NCBI GenBank assembly: GCA_049583635.1
Contig: JBAUWF010000102.1
Span: forward strand, 53,789 to 117,788
Direction of reading: 5' to 3'
DNA from: Dokdonella_A sp049583635
GTDB taxonomy: Bacteria; Pseudomonadota; Gammaproteobacteria; Xanthomonadales; Rhodanobacteraceae
DNA: 64,000 bases
The notes under the pieces were generated by a model. That model ran no database searches and was not told the origin of the DNA. It saw only the letters and a list, made by a program, of their open reading frames with translations. The translations under genes and the position numbers were made by a program. This document shows, one piece after another, positions 18,568-26,422 of the stretch. Positions within the stretch are counted from its first letter, which is position 1; every line of letters starts with the position of its first letter.

Positions 18568-18610
18568 GGCCGTCCTCCCGGTAGGTCCATGCGTTCAGGG
18601 CTGGCCGCGC

Positions 18611-19375
18611 TCATGGTGAACCCTTCTTCATGCCGTCGAGGTCGCGGTCGATGTTGTCCAGCAGCTTCGGGAACCTTCGAAGCTTGCCCTGGTTCATCTG
18701 GATCTCTACATGCGTCAGGTTCTGCACCGTGGAGACGGCCGGCGCGAATTGCGGGTCATTGCACAAGGCCGGGAAATCGTAAATGGCCCCGCCATCCGGC
18801 ATGCCGTGTTTCTTGATGTCAGGCTGGTCGAACCCGCCCGGCGGCTGCTTGAACACGACACGCGCGTCGATATGGGAAATCGCCGGTGTCGCTCGCGCGA
18901 TGATCATGTTCAGGACCCTGTTAGCCCCATCGTTGACCTGCACGACACGGGCCAACGCCGTGCGCAAGGCCACGTCCTGGATCAGCCCGATGCGGCCGGT
19001 CGAACGCAGCTCGTCGATGGTGCCGCGAACCAGGGGTGGCGGTTCGATTCGCCCGAACAGAAACAGGCCGGCGCCGAATTGTTTCCTGGCCGCTGCATCG
19101 AGCTGGCAACGGGACAGGTCGTCCAGCATCGCACCCTCGAGCTGGTACTGCGTCTGCATGCGCTGCACATTGGACTTGGCGATCTTGATGGACTGCGTGA
19201 TGTCGTCATGCAGGCGCTGGAGGTATTGCCTTTCCAGCATGCGATCCTGGCGCGCCTGGTTCCAGTCCTGTGCCTGCAAGCCCAGGAACACGCCCAGCAC
19301 CACGATAACCAGCTCGATGAACACCCCGGTCCAGTGCTGCTGCTTGAGATGTTTCAGGAAGCGCGAGGTAATCAT
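18611..19375 (-). CDS. Family B single-pass membrane protein (DUF6090-like), LVRGTIDELRS subgroup
   Basis: 254 residues. Membrane segment at about 16-36 with GVFLGLQAQDWNQAR. Subgroup B2 is defined by a Cys near residue 84 (LSRCQLD), the highly conserved stretch PPPLVRGTIDELRSTGRIGL, and a second Cys in YDFPALCNDPQFAPAVS near residue 197. The two cysteines are invariant in the four B2 members and could form a disulfide in the periplasm. The ATG at 19375 overlaps the upstream stop by four bases. The four B2 genes are separated by members of other subgroups. Confidence 0.75.
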   Translation of the reverse strand: MITSRFLKHLKQQHWTGVFIELVIVVLGVFLGLQAQDWNQARQDRMLERQYLQRLHDDITQSIKIAKSNVQRMQTQYQLEGAMLDDLSRCQLDAAARKQFGAGLFLFGRIEPPPLVRGTIDELRSTGRIGLIQDVALRTALARVVQVNDGANRVLNMIIARATPAISHIDARVVFKQPPGGFDQPDIKKHGMPDGGAIYDFPALCNDPQFAPAVSTVQNLTHVEIQMNQGKLRRFPKLLDNIDRDLDGMKKGSP

Positions 19376-20097
19376 CCTGGATGTTCCCCCGGCTTGGGCT
19401 CGCCGAGTTGCCTGTCGATCAATGCGATCAGGTGATGGACGGTGACCGAGGCGCGTTCAAAGAACGGTATGTAACGGTTTCGCACGATGTCGCGACGGTT
19501 GGCAATGATGTTGCGAAAATAGGGATCGTTCCTGACCGATGCATAGTCCAGCGGGGTCGCGGACTGGGCCACATGCAGATTCTTGAAGTGCTTGAGGAAA
19601 TACGGCTGTATCACGTTCAAGTAGTAGTGCTGGGAGAATCCCCCGGCTTTTTCCAGCAAGGGGTAGGTCTGCTCGTACACGGTGGTTATCTCGGTACGCA
19701 TTGCCGGGTTCCGGATCCGATCCATGCCTTGCGACTTCAGCGACTCGTAGCCGGCCAGGTGGAAGTTGAAGTAGACGAATACATAAACGCTTCCGAATTC
19801 CTTGTCCATGGAAGGCGTGTAGGAATCTCCGTTTCCCAGGTCGTGCAGTAGCGTTGACGAAGCATGGTCCAGCCGACGGTACTGATGAAGCGTGTTGTCG
19901 ATGATGGCCGAATCCGCGATCAGGTCCGAGCGCAATTCGCGCAGGATGAATCGTTGGTTCTGGTTGGATATCCGAGCCGCATTCCAGTTGTCGACCTGCA
20001 ATCCGATGAACACGCCCAACACCACGATCAGCAGCTCGATGAACACGCCGGTCCAGTGCTGTTTTTTCAGGTGTTCGACGAAGCGCGAGCCGATCAT
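19372..20097 (-). CDS. Family B single-pass membrane protein (DUF6090-like), divergent member
   Basis: 241 residues. N-terminus MIGSRFVEHLKKQHWTGVFI, membrane segment at about 16-36, GVFIGLQVDNWNAAR. The periplasmic domain has a weaker core (GYESLKSQGMDRIRNPAMR), is rich in Tyr and Phe (YVFVYFNFHLAGYES) and has no cysteine. It does not fall into B1, B2 or B3. Both ends overlap neighbours by four bases, so it is fully embedded in the coupled run. Confidence 0.72.
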   Translation of the reverse strand: MIGSRFVEHLKKQHWTGVFIELLIVVLGVFIGLQVDNWNAARISNQNQRFILRELRSDLIADSAIIDNTLHQYRRLDHASSTLLHDLGNGDSYTPSMDKEFGSVYVFVYFNFHLAGYESLKSQGMDRIRNPAMRTEITTVYEQTYPLLEKAGGFSQHYYLNVIQPYFLKHFKNLHVAQSATPLDYASVRNDPYFRNIIANRRDIVRNRYIPFFERASVTVHHLIALIDRQLGEPKPGEHPG

Positions 20098-20882
20098 CTG
20101 TCGCCGTCCCGTCCAAACAAGGCCTGGATGCCGGTTTCGTTGAGCATGTAGATCAGGTTCCCGATCTCCGTGTCGTAGACGGCAATCTGGCGCCGCAAGG
20201 CTGAAAGCAGCCCGGGGTCGGCGCGCAAGGCGTCGGCGGCCTTCTTGATGGCCTCGTCGTCGATCGCGAGCTTGCAGTCATAGTGGATGCTCAGGAAGCC
20301 GGGCACGCCCTCCGGCGAGGTAAAGCTGCGGTCCCCGCAGTCCTTGCGCAGGCCGAGTGCGACATCAGGATCGACCAGCCGGGTAAACAACCTGCGATAG
20401 TCGGAGTCGCGCTTGTCTTCCAGGACCAACTGGTGTGTCGTCGAACTGTTACCGTAGTAGCGCACCGCCGTTTCGCGCAGTTTCGGGTCCGATACAAGAT
20501 CGAGTTCGCCGGCTGAAAGCATTTCGTCGAAGGCCGCCGCGTGCCGCTCGTACCATTGGAACTGAATCGCCCGGTAGGCGTTCACGAGAACCGTGCGGTC
20601 GTCCAGCGTCCGGCGTTCGGTCAGGCCGTCGAATGCGGCGATGCCGGCCTGGCGTGCATCAGTGTCGTATTCGATCAGAGAGCGGTCGCGCGCGTACTCG
20701 ATGCGCAGGTCGTCCAACAGACGTTGGGTGTAGATCCGGCTGCGTTCCTGCTGCTTGAGCGCCTCGTTCCAGTTGGTGACATTGGTGCCGATGAACACAC
20801 CGACGATGACGATCACCAGCTCGATGAACACGCCGGTCCAGTGCTGCTGCTTCAGGTGGTCGGCGATGCGGTGCAGGATCAT
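20094..20882 (-). CDS. Family B single-pass membrane protein (DUF6090-like), cysteine-pair subgroup
   Basis: 262 residues. Membrane segment at about 16-36 (IELVIVIVGVFIGTNVTNWN); note GTNVTNWN in place of GLQVDNWN. Core motif AAFDEMLSAGELDLVSDPKL. B1 cysteine pattern LRKDCGDRSF...IHYDCKLA. The predicted extracytoplasmic part is acidic and helical. Four-base overlaps join it to both neighbours. Confidence 0.75.
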   Translation of the reverse strand: MILHRIADHLKQQHWTGVFIELVIVIVGVFIGTNVTNWNEALKQQERSRIYTQRLLDDLRIEYARDRSLIEYDTDARQAGIAAFDGLTERRTLDDRTVLVNAYRAIQFQWYERHAAAFDEMLSAGELDLVSDPKLRETAVRYYGNSSTTHQLVLEDKRDSDYRRLFTRLVDPDVALGLRKDCGDRSFTSPEGVPGFLSIHYDCKLAIDDEAIKKAADALRADPGLLSALRRQIAVYDTEIGNLIYMLNETGIQALFGRDGDR

Positions 20883-21649
20883 GGGTCCTTCCGGGCGGCT
20901 GCAATCAGCGCGTCCAGTTGCTGTTGCTGCTGCTCGATCTGCTCGATCTTGCTTTCGGTGATGCTCAACTGATAGTTCAGGGCAGGCAGCAGGCCGCTCG
21001 TCGTGCGCAGGGTCGCGGCGGCGCGAGTGATTTCCGCGGGCGCAAGGTTCGTGTGGCAGGTCTTCGGCAGTCGCATGAAGAACTGGCCGTCGACGATCCC
21101 GAACCGGTCACCGCAGGATGCCTTGATGGCTTCCTGTACCGGGTACGGGAGAATGCTGCGCACCAGCGCCCGGTAGGGTGCCTGCGCATTGGCGATGGGT
21201 GAATCGGACCATGAATAGTCGTAATAGACAATCAACTGCGCGCGCAGTCTGGCGTCGCGGATGAGATCGATGGCACCGGTCGATTTCATTTCCTCGAATG
21301 TCGACCGGTTGCTCGATGGCTCGAAAATCTGGGTCGCCTGGTAGGCGCTGGCCACCCATGTTCCCGGATCAATCGAGTCCGGCGTCTGCAGGCCGCCCAT
21401 GGCGGCCCTTGTGTAGTCGGCAACGACCTCAAGATAGTCCCTGTTGGCCTGCAAGCCGGCCTTCTCGCTGGCCAGATCGCCGCGCAACTGCTGCAACAGC
21501 ACGTCGGCGCGCTGCTGCTCGGCGCGCGCGCTGGCCCACTCCTGCACCTGCAGGCCGATGAACACGCCCAGAATCAGAATCACCAGCTCGATGAGGACGG
21601 CGGTCCAGTCCTGATTCTTCATGTGCCTGATCGCGCGGGAAAGAATCAT
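20879..21649 (-). CDS. Family B single-pass membrane protein (DUF6090-like), cysteine-pair subgroup
   Basis: 256 residues from the ATG at 21649 (MILSRAIRHMKNQDWTAVLI), chosen because it gives the conserved N-terminus and an ATGA overlap with the upstream gene. Membrane segment at about 16-36 with the variant ILILGVFIGLQVQEWASAR. Core motif TFEEMKSTGAIDLIRDARLR; B1 cysteines in IKASCGDRFGIV and LPKTCH. A Gln-rich helix near the C-terminus (KIEQIEQQQQQLDALI) is a probable coiled coil. Confidence 0.75.
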   Translation of the reverse strand: MILSRAIRHMKNQDWTAVLIELVILILGVFIGLQVQEWASARAEQQRADVLLQQLRGDLASEKAGLQANRDYLEVVADYTRAAMGGLQTPDSIDPGTWVASAYQATQIFEPSSNRSTFEEMKSTGAIDLIRDARLRAQLIVYYDYSWSDSPIANAQAPYRALVRSILPYPVQEAIKASCGDRFGIVDGQFFMRLPKTCHTNLAPAEITRAAATLRTTSGLLPALNYQLSITESKIEQIEQQQQQLDALIAAARKDP

Positions 21650-22311
21650 CGGGTGACTTCTTCGTAATTCGGGCGGCAGGACTCGCCTGGCTGCTGCGGA
21701 TGCTTCAGGCGTCGTTGCAGGCATTTCGACGACCGCACAAGGACATTGCTGTATTCAATCCATTCGCGCAGGCGGTCCATGTTCTGCGCGAACTCCGGCT
21801 TCAGAGCGCCTGACGCGTCGTAGAACGATGAAGGATTGCCGACCCTCGGCAGGATCTGGCTGTCGACAAACTCGGCATAGCGCGTGTACTTGGCACCGAC
21901 TCCCTCGCGCTCCGAGTAGTAGAAGCCTAGATCGAACATCAATTTCGGATCGACGAGGTCGGCCAATCCGGCCTGCATCGCGGCCTTGAACACGAAATCG
22001 GGCGGCGTGTCGGAACCGGGCATGCGCTTGTAGTAGGGTGGCGGCTCTTCACCGCGCGCCCGCGCCGACTTGAACGCTGCCAGACCCTGCGCCACCTGCC
22101 GGGAAAACCGCTCCTGCACTTCGTCGAAATCATGCAAATCCGCGCTCATGCCTTGCACGAGCACGGTGAGCCGCTGGCGTTCCTGGCGCGAGGCATTCCA
22201 GTTGTCCACCTGCAGGCCGATGAACACGCCCAGCACCACGATGACCAGCTCGATGAACACGCCGGTCCAGTGCTGCTGTTTCAGGTGCTGGGCGATGTGG
22301 CGCAGGATCAT
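21646..22311 (-). CDS. Family B single-pass membrane protein (DUF6090-like), shortest member
   Basis: 221 residues, the shortest complete copy. The N-terminus MILRHIAQHLKQQHWTGVFI and GVFIGLQVDNWNASR are nearly identical to its neighbours, whereas the periplasmic part diverges: an insert GEEPPPYYKRMPGSDTPPD precedes a weak core (FKAAMQAGLADLVDPKLMF). Two cysteines lie close to the C-terminus (SSKCLQRRL and ESCRP), unlike the spacing in B1 and B2. The identical head and unrelated tail suggest domain replacement. It is preceded by a 109-base gap. Confidence 0.72.
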   Translation of the reverse strand: MILRHIAQHLKQQHWTGVFIELVIVVLGVFIGLQVDNWNASRQERQRLTVLVQGMSADLHDFDEVQERFSRQVAQGLAAFKSARARGEEPPPYYKRMPGSDTPPDFVFKAAMQAGLADLVDPKLMFDLGFYYSEREGVGAKYTRYAEFVDSQILPRVGNPSSFYDASGALKPEFAQNMDRLREWIEYSNVLVRSSKCLQRRLKHPQQPGESCRPNYEEVTR

Positions 22312-22420
22312 TCACCCCCCTCCATGCGGGTGGCGGGGTTTGGGTTCTCGTTGCCCGCCCGATCCGCACGCGACGGACCAAGCCGGGTGTTCGCGTCATG
22401 CCCTGGCATGGCCGATGCCT
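22312..22420. other. Spacer in the family B run with a small palindrome
   Basis: This 109-base gap interrupts the overlapping B genes. It contains a six-base inverted repeat (CATGCC/GGCATG) with a two-base loop around 22397-22410. I see no open frame with a ribosome binding site. It could hold a processing site or a secondary promoter. Confidence 0.3.
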
Positions 22421-23182
22421 TCATCGATCCTCCTTCATGCTGGACAGGTTGCTGTCGATGGTCTGCGACAGCTTCTTGAAGCTCGCGAGTCTTTTCTGGT
22501 TCATAACGACCACATCGAGTGTCAGCGCCTGTACGTTGGAAATGACGGCGGCAAATTGGGGGTCCTTGCACAAGGCCGGAAAATCGAAACGGTAGTCGCC
22601 ATCCGGCATGCCATTCTTCAGCACGTTGGCGGTCCCGTGCGTTTCCGGTGTGATTTTCAGCTCGATCCGCTTGTCGACGTAGGCAATGGCCGGGTTGGTT
22701 CGCGCCACGATCACATGGAAGATTTCGCCGAAAGTGTTGGCACCCTCGACCAGCTTCGCCAGTTGCGTGCGCAGGTCGACGTCGCGTATCAGGCCGATGC
22801 GACCGGTCGAGCGCAGTTCGTCGATCGTTCCACGCACCAGGGGCGGGGGATCGATCTTTCCGAGTGCGTAGGCGCCGGCGATGAAACGATTTTTTTCCGC
22901 GCCCTCCAGCCGGCAGGAATGAAGCGCGGCCAGCATGTCATCGTCAAGCCGGTACTGCATGCGCATGTCGCGGATGTTGTAGTTCGCCGTCTCGATCGAT
23001 AGCTGGATGTCGTCGTGCAGGCGCTGCAGGTATTGCTTCTCCAGCGCGCGATCCTGGCGCTGCTCGTTCCATTTGTTGACCTGCAGGCCGATGAACACGC
23101 CGACCACCACGATCACCAGCTCGATGAACACGCCGGTCCAGTGCTGCTGTTTCATGTGCTGGGCGATGCGGCGCAGGATCAT
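22421..23182 (-). CDS. Family B single-pass membrane protein (DUF6090-like), LVRGTIDELRS subgroup
   Basis: 253 residues from the ATG at 23182 (MILRRIAQHMKQQHWTGVFI). Membrane segment at about 16-36, GVFIGLQVNKWNEQR. B2 signature: ALHSCRLEGAEKNRF, then DPPPLVRGTIDELRSTGRIG and DFPALCKDPQFAAVISNVQ. It is the closest paralogue of the next gene upstream (23188-23946), with shared stretches such as YLQRLHDDIQ and ANYNIRDMRMQYRLD, so the pair is probably a recent tandem duplication. Five bases separate the two genes. Confidence 0.77.
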   Translation of the reverse strand: MILRRIAQHMKQQHWTGVFIELVIVVVGVFIGLQVNKWNEQRQDRALEKQYLQRLHDDIQLSIETANYNIRDMRMQYRLDDDMLAALHSCRLEGAEKNRFIAGAYALGKIDPPPLVRGTIDELRSTGRIGLIRDVDLRTQLAKLVEGANTFGEIFHVIVARTNPAIAYVDKRIELKITPETHGTANVLKNGMPDGDYRFDFPALCKDPQFAAVISNVQALTLDVVVMNQKRLASFKKLSQTIDSNLSSMKEDR

Positions 23183-23187
23183 CTGGT

Positions 23188-23946
23188 TCAATCCCCCTTC
23201 ATCCTGGAAAGGTCGCTGTCGATAAGCCACAGCAATGCCTGGTAGCCCTTGAGCCTGGCTTGCGTCATGCCGATCAAGTTGAACGTCGTCACCTGCACGT
23301 TGGAAACGACCGCCGCAACACGGGGGTCCTTGCACAAGGCGGGGAAATCGAATCGGTAGCTGCCTTCGGGCATGCCTTGTGACGCGATGGTGTCGTAAAG
23401 AAGACCCTCCGGAGGCGAGTCCAGCTGGATTCGCTTCTGGAGGAAGAAGATCGCTCGCGAGACGTGGGCCACGATCATGGGCATGTCCCGGCTGACAATG
23501 TCCGATTCCACCACCACGTTTGCCATCTTGGTGCGCAAGCGCACATCCCGGATCAGCCCGATGCGTCCGGACGAACGCAATTCGTCGATCGTGCCGCGGA
23601 CCAGAGGCTCAGAATCGATCATGCCGAAAAAGTAGGCGCCGGTGGCGAAACGCTTCCTCCCGGCGTTGTCGAGGCGACACGAAGCAAGATCGGCCAACAT
23701 GTCTCCGTCAAGCCGGTACTGCATGCGCATGTCGCGGATATTGTAGTTCGCCCTGTCGATGGAACGCTGGATGTCGACATGCAGGCGCTGCAGGTACTGC
23801 ACCTCCAGTCCGCGATCCTGGCGCTGCTCGTTCCAGTTCGAGACCTGCAGGCCGATGAACACCCCCAGCACCACGATCACCAGCTCGATGAACACGCCGG
23901 TCCAGTGCTGCTGCTTCAGGTGCTGGGCGATGCGGCGCAGGATCAT
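23188..23946 (-). CDS. Family B single-pass membrane protein (DUF6090-like), LVRGTIDELRS subgroup
   Basis: 252 residues from the ATG at 23946. The N-terminal 45 residues are almost identical to those of the gene at 22421-23182. Signature residues: LASCRLDNAGRKRF, EPLVRGTIDELRSSGRIGL, DFPALCKDPRVAAVVSNVQ. A 279-base spacer with a repeat lies upstream, so this may be the first gene of a sub-operon. Confidence 0.77.
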   Translation of the reverse strand: MILRRIAQHLKQQHWTGVFIELVIVVLGVFIGLQVSNWNEQRQDRGLEVQYLQRLHVDIQRSIDRANYNIRDMRMQYRLDGDMLADLASCRLDNAGRKRFATGAYFFGMIDSEPLVRGTIDELRSSGRIGLIRDVRLRTKMANVVVESDIVSRDMPMIVAHVSRAIFFLQKRIQLDSPPEGLLYDTIASQGMPEGSYRFDFPALCKDPRVAAVVSNVQVTTFNLIGMTQARLKGYQALLWLIDSDLSRMKGD

Positions 23947-24057
23947 CGGGTCGCCCCCCTTTTGGATCGAGGCGTCGGGTTCATTCATGTCTCCATACAA
24001 GTAATGGCGCGGCTCCGTTTGCCTGGCTGCCTGGAATGAGGATATGCATCGGTGCCG

Positions 24058-24135
24058 AGTACTCCTTCAACGAGGCGCTGGCATCGCGGACGGCTTGCAC
24101 CACGGATTCGACCCAGGCGCTCGCCACGCAGCACT
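24058..24135. repeat. Copy A of an imperfect 78-80 base repeat
   Basis: Begins AGTACTCCTTC and ends AGGCGCTCGCCACGCAGCACT. It matches 27753-27832 at roughly four of five positions by eye, in the same orientation. Both copies lie in spacers next to the start of an array segment. Confidence 0.7.
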
Positions 24136-24163
24136 TGATAAACGGTGCCTGATAAACGGTGCT
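24136..24163. repeat. 14-base tandem duplication
   Basis: Two adjacent units of TGATAAACGGTGC plus one variable base, immediately after repeat copy A. Not found next to copy B. Confidence 0.6.
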
Positions 24164-24225
24164 GGGTTCACTTGCGACTCATTGACCGGAGTCGTGAAAG
24201 TGAATCCAGACTCGTTCCGGTTTTT

Positions 24226-24960
24226 TCATCTGGCCGACCGTTTCTCCAGCAGATCCACCAGCTCCCCGGTTCGGGTTTCAAGATGGTCGATGTAGGAAAG
24301 CGTTTGCACCTCCACCGCGGTTTTGAGGGCAAGATAGCTGGCCAGCTTCCGGTTGCCGGCAAGCGTGGCAAAGTCGTTCTTGAAATGCGGTGGGGCGTTG
24401 TAGGGCTGGGCGGAGGTGAAGTGCTCGAATATGGATTCGAAGGACAGGACGCCCAACAGGGCTTCGGTGCCCATGGTCCGGATCGTCAGGGCTGTTTGGT
24501 GCGTATGTTCCAATTCGGACCTGGCGGTTTCCCAGGCCAGGATCGCCTTGTGAAGCGGTGTCCCTCCCAGTTGATTCAGATTTCCGGAATTGACCAGGAT
24601 TTCATAGGCGCTGGTGTCGACATTGGGTTGCCTTACGTAGGCCAAGGCCATGAGCTTTGCGTTCATGGCGCCGGCGTCTTCGAAGCCCGTGCCTTTGGTG
24701 AAGCTGGACCGTATGAACTGAATGTCCTTGAGCTCGGCGACTTCGTCCTTCTTCCAGGCACCTAGCCTTCTCAGGTTGGCCTCCATTTCGATCCGCAGGC
24801 TCGTGAGCTGGCGATTCAGAGCGTCGTTCTGGATGCGCGCCTGGTTCCAGTTGTTCACCTGCAGGCCGATGAACACACCGACGACGACGATCACGAAGTC
24901 GATGAACACCGCCGTCCAGTGCTGGCCCTTCAAGTGATCGATTAGTCGATGCAGGATCAC
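24226..24960 (-). CDS. Family B single-pass membrane protein (DUF6090-like), cysteine-free subgroup
   Basis: 244 residues from a GTG at 24960 that overlaps the upstream stop as GTGA. Starts MILHRLIDHLKGQHWTAVFI; membrane segment at about 16-36, GVFIGLQVNNWNQAR. Core YEILVNSGNLNQLGGTPLHK. No cysteine. The C-terminal half shares the pattern FKNDFATLAGNRKLASYLAL and a terminal coiled-coil-like helix (HLETRTGELVDLLEKRSAR) with the other B3 genes at 17827 and 25679. Confidence 0.75.
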   Translation of the reverse strand: MILHRLIDHLKGQHWTAVFIDFVIVVVGVFIGLQVNNWNQARIQNDALNRQLTSLRIEMEANLRRLGAWKKDEVAELKDIQFIRSSFTKGTGFEDAGAMNAKLMALAYVRQPNVDTSAYEILVNSGNLNQLGGTPLHKAILAWETARSELEHTHQTALTIRTMGTEALLGVLSFESIFEHFTSAQPYNAPPHFKNDFATLAGNRKLASYLALKTAVEVQTLSYIDHLETRTGELVDLLEKRSAR

Positions 24961-25682
24961 GGCATTTTATTCAACGTCGTCAGCAGCTCGGCCTGGCGAT
25001 CGAGAACCGTTTGATTCAAGGCGTCGCTGGCCAGTGTCATTTCCCGAACCGCCGCAACGGCATTGATGAATTCCCCGTCGGAGCACAGCTTGCCGAAGTC
25101 GTAAAACACCTTGTCCGGATCAATAGACAACGGATAGGTGAGGTGTCGATTCAGAACAAACCGAACGTGAAAGCGCACATAGTTCACGTTCGGCACGATC
25201 CGCGCCGTGAGTTGAGGTTCAACCGACAGCGTCGTCCGGTATACACGCATCGTATTCGAGATGGCCCGGCGCAGGGCGGGAGCGCCGATCAGCTTGAAGT
25301 TGCCGGTTGCATTCAACTCGTCGATCGTACCCATGACCATGATGGGCAGGTCAAACTTGCCCATGTTGTACAAACCGGCATCAAACGTAGCTTGACTGTC
25401 GGCATCCAGACGGCACGAGGTCAATGCCTTGAGTACCAGATCAAGCTGGCCGACCTGGCGGCGACCGTAGTCGATTTGCGCTTGATTGCGTGAGACGGAT
25501 AATTCCATATCGGTAATCAAGCTCTGACGATACTCACGAGCATTTGCCCGGGCAATGCGCGCCGCGTTCCAATCCTGCGCCTGCAGGCCGATGAACACGC
25601 CCAGCACCACGATCAGCAGCTCGATGAATACGCCGGTCCAGTGCTGCTGCTTGAAGTGACTGGCGATGCGGCGCAGGGTCAT
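24957..25682 (-). CDS. Family B single-pass membrane protein (DUF6090-like), divergent LVRGT-type member
   Basis: 241 residues from the ATG at 25682 (MTLRRIASHFKQQHWTGVFI), which overlaps the upstream stop by four bases. Membrane segment at about 16-36, GVFIGLQAQDWNAAR. B2 cysteines are kept (LTSCRLDAD; FGKLCSDGEF) while the usually invariant PLVRGTIDELRSTG stretch has become PIMVMGTIDELNATGNF. It is therefore a B2 member evolving away from the group. Confidence 0.75.
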   Translation of the reverse strand: MTLRRIASHFKQQHWTGVFIELLIVVLGVFIGLQAQDWNAARIARANAREYRQSLITDMELSVSRNQAQIDYGRRQVGQLDLVLKALTSCRLDADSQATFDAGLYNMGKFDLPIMVMGTIDELNATGNFKLIGAPALRRAISNTMRVYRTTLSVEPQLTARIVPNVNYVRFHVRFVLNRHLTYPLSIDPDKVFYDFGKLCSDGEFINAVAAVREMTLASDALNQTVLDRQAELLTTLNKMP

Positions 25683-26422
25683 CGATGTGCCTCGCGTTTC
25701 TTCAGGGTGGCGATCAAGGCTTTGGTACTTTGTTCGAGTGTCTCGGAGGTATCGAGTACCTGAGCCTCGATCGCAAAACGCAGGGCCAGCATGTTCTCGA
25801 ATTCCTCGCTCTTTGCGAGTTGGTCCGTGTTGTTGCGGAAGCGCGACGGCGCAAAGCCGTGGCCTTTTATATCGCTGCGATTCTCGATGGCAGCAGCGAA
25901 AGACATTTGCCGGGTGTAAAAAGGCAATACGATGGAGTCGCGATGCACGAGTGCATCGCGGTCGAGACGCTGAACCCATGCCAGATCGATTTCCCAGCGA
26001 CTGATGTCGCGTCTTAGCGGCGTGCCACTCAACCTTCGCAAGCTGCCAGAATCGGCCAAGGCGCGGTAGGCCGTGAGTTCCGGATGCAAATCCCGAATCC
26101 CGACTACCAGGAAAAGGAGCTTGTCGATATGGTCAGGATTGGTATTCGCGCTGCCAGTGGCAAACGTTGCGCGCAACTCGTTGATGGCTGAAATCTGGCT
26201 TGCAGCGTGTCTGCGATAGTCCTTGATCTGCACGAGGTTGGTCTCGAGTTCGGACTCGAACGCGGAAAGTTGCTGATCGAGGCGATTCTGGTCAGCGCGT
26301 GCCTGGTTCCAGTTGTCCACCTGCAGGCCGATGAACACGCCCAGCACCACGATCGCCAACTCGATGAACACCCCGGTCCAGTGTTGTTGTTTCAGCTGAC
26401 CGGCGATGCGGCGCAGGATCAT
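25679..26422 (-). CDS. Family B single-pass membrane protein (DUF6090-like), cysteine-free subgroup
   Basis: 247 residues from the ATG at 26422 (MILRRIAGQLKQQHWTGVFI). Membrane segment at about 16-36, GVFIGLQVDNWNQAR; then a predicted coiled coil (NRLDQQLSAFESELETNLVQ). Core YRALADSGSLRRLSGTPLRR, no cysteine, and the B3 pattern FRNNTDQLAKSEEFENMLAL. First B gene of the array; its ATG overlaps the stop of the MFS transporter gene by four bases, so transporter and array are translationally linked. Confidence 0.75.
   Translation of the reverse strand: MILRRIAGQLKQQHWTGVFIELAIVVLGVFIGLQVDNWNQARADQNRLDQQLSAFESELETNLVQIKDYRRHAASQISAINELRATFATGSANTNPDHIDKLLFLVVGIRDLHPELTAYRALADSGSLRRLSGTPLRRDISRWEIDLAWVQRLDRDALVHRDSIVLPFYTRQMSFAAAIENRSDIKGHGFAPSRFRNNTDQLAKSEEFENMLALRFAIEAQVLDTSETLEQSTKALIATLKKREAHR

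Larger units (their letters stand above)
23947..24225. other. 279-base spacer in the array with repeat sequences
   Basis: The longest break in the family B run. It contains one copy of a 78-80 base imperfect repeat (24058-24135) and, directly after it, a 14-base tandem duplication (TGATAAACGGTGCC-type, about 24136-24163). No gene with a convincing start was seen. It may be a recombination scar or a site for internal transcription start. Confidence 0.5.

Noticed and set aside
24044..24295. Small + strand coding frame in the array spacer
   Set aside because: It runs from the repeat into the 3' end of a family B gene on the other strand and has no start signal.
17048..26422. CRISPR or other short-repeat array
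   Set aside because: The regular repetition comes from conserved gene starts about 0.75 kb apart, not from short direct repeats with spacers.
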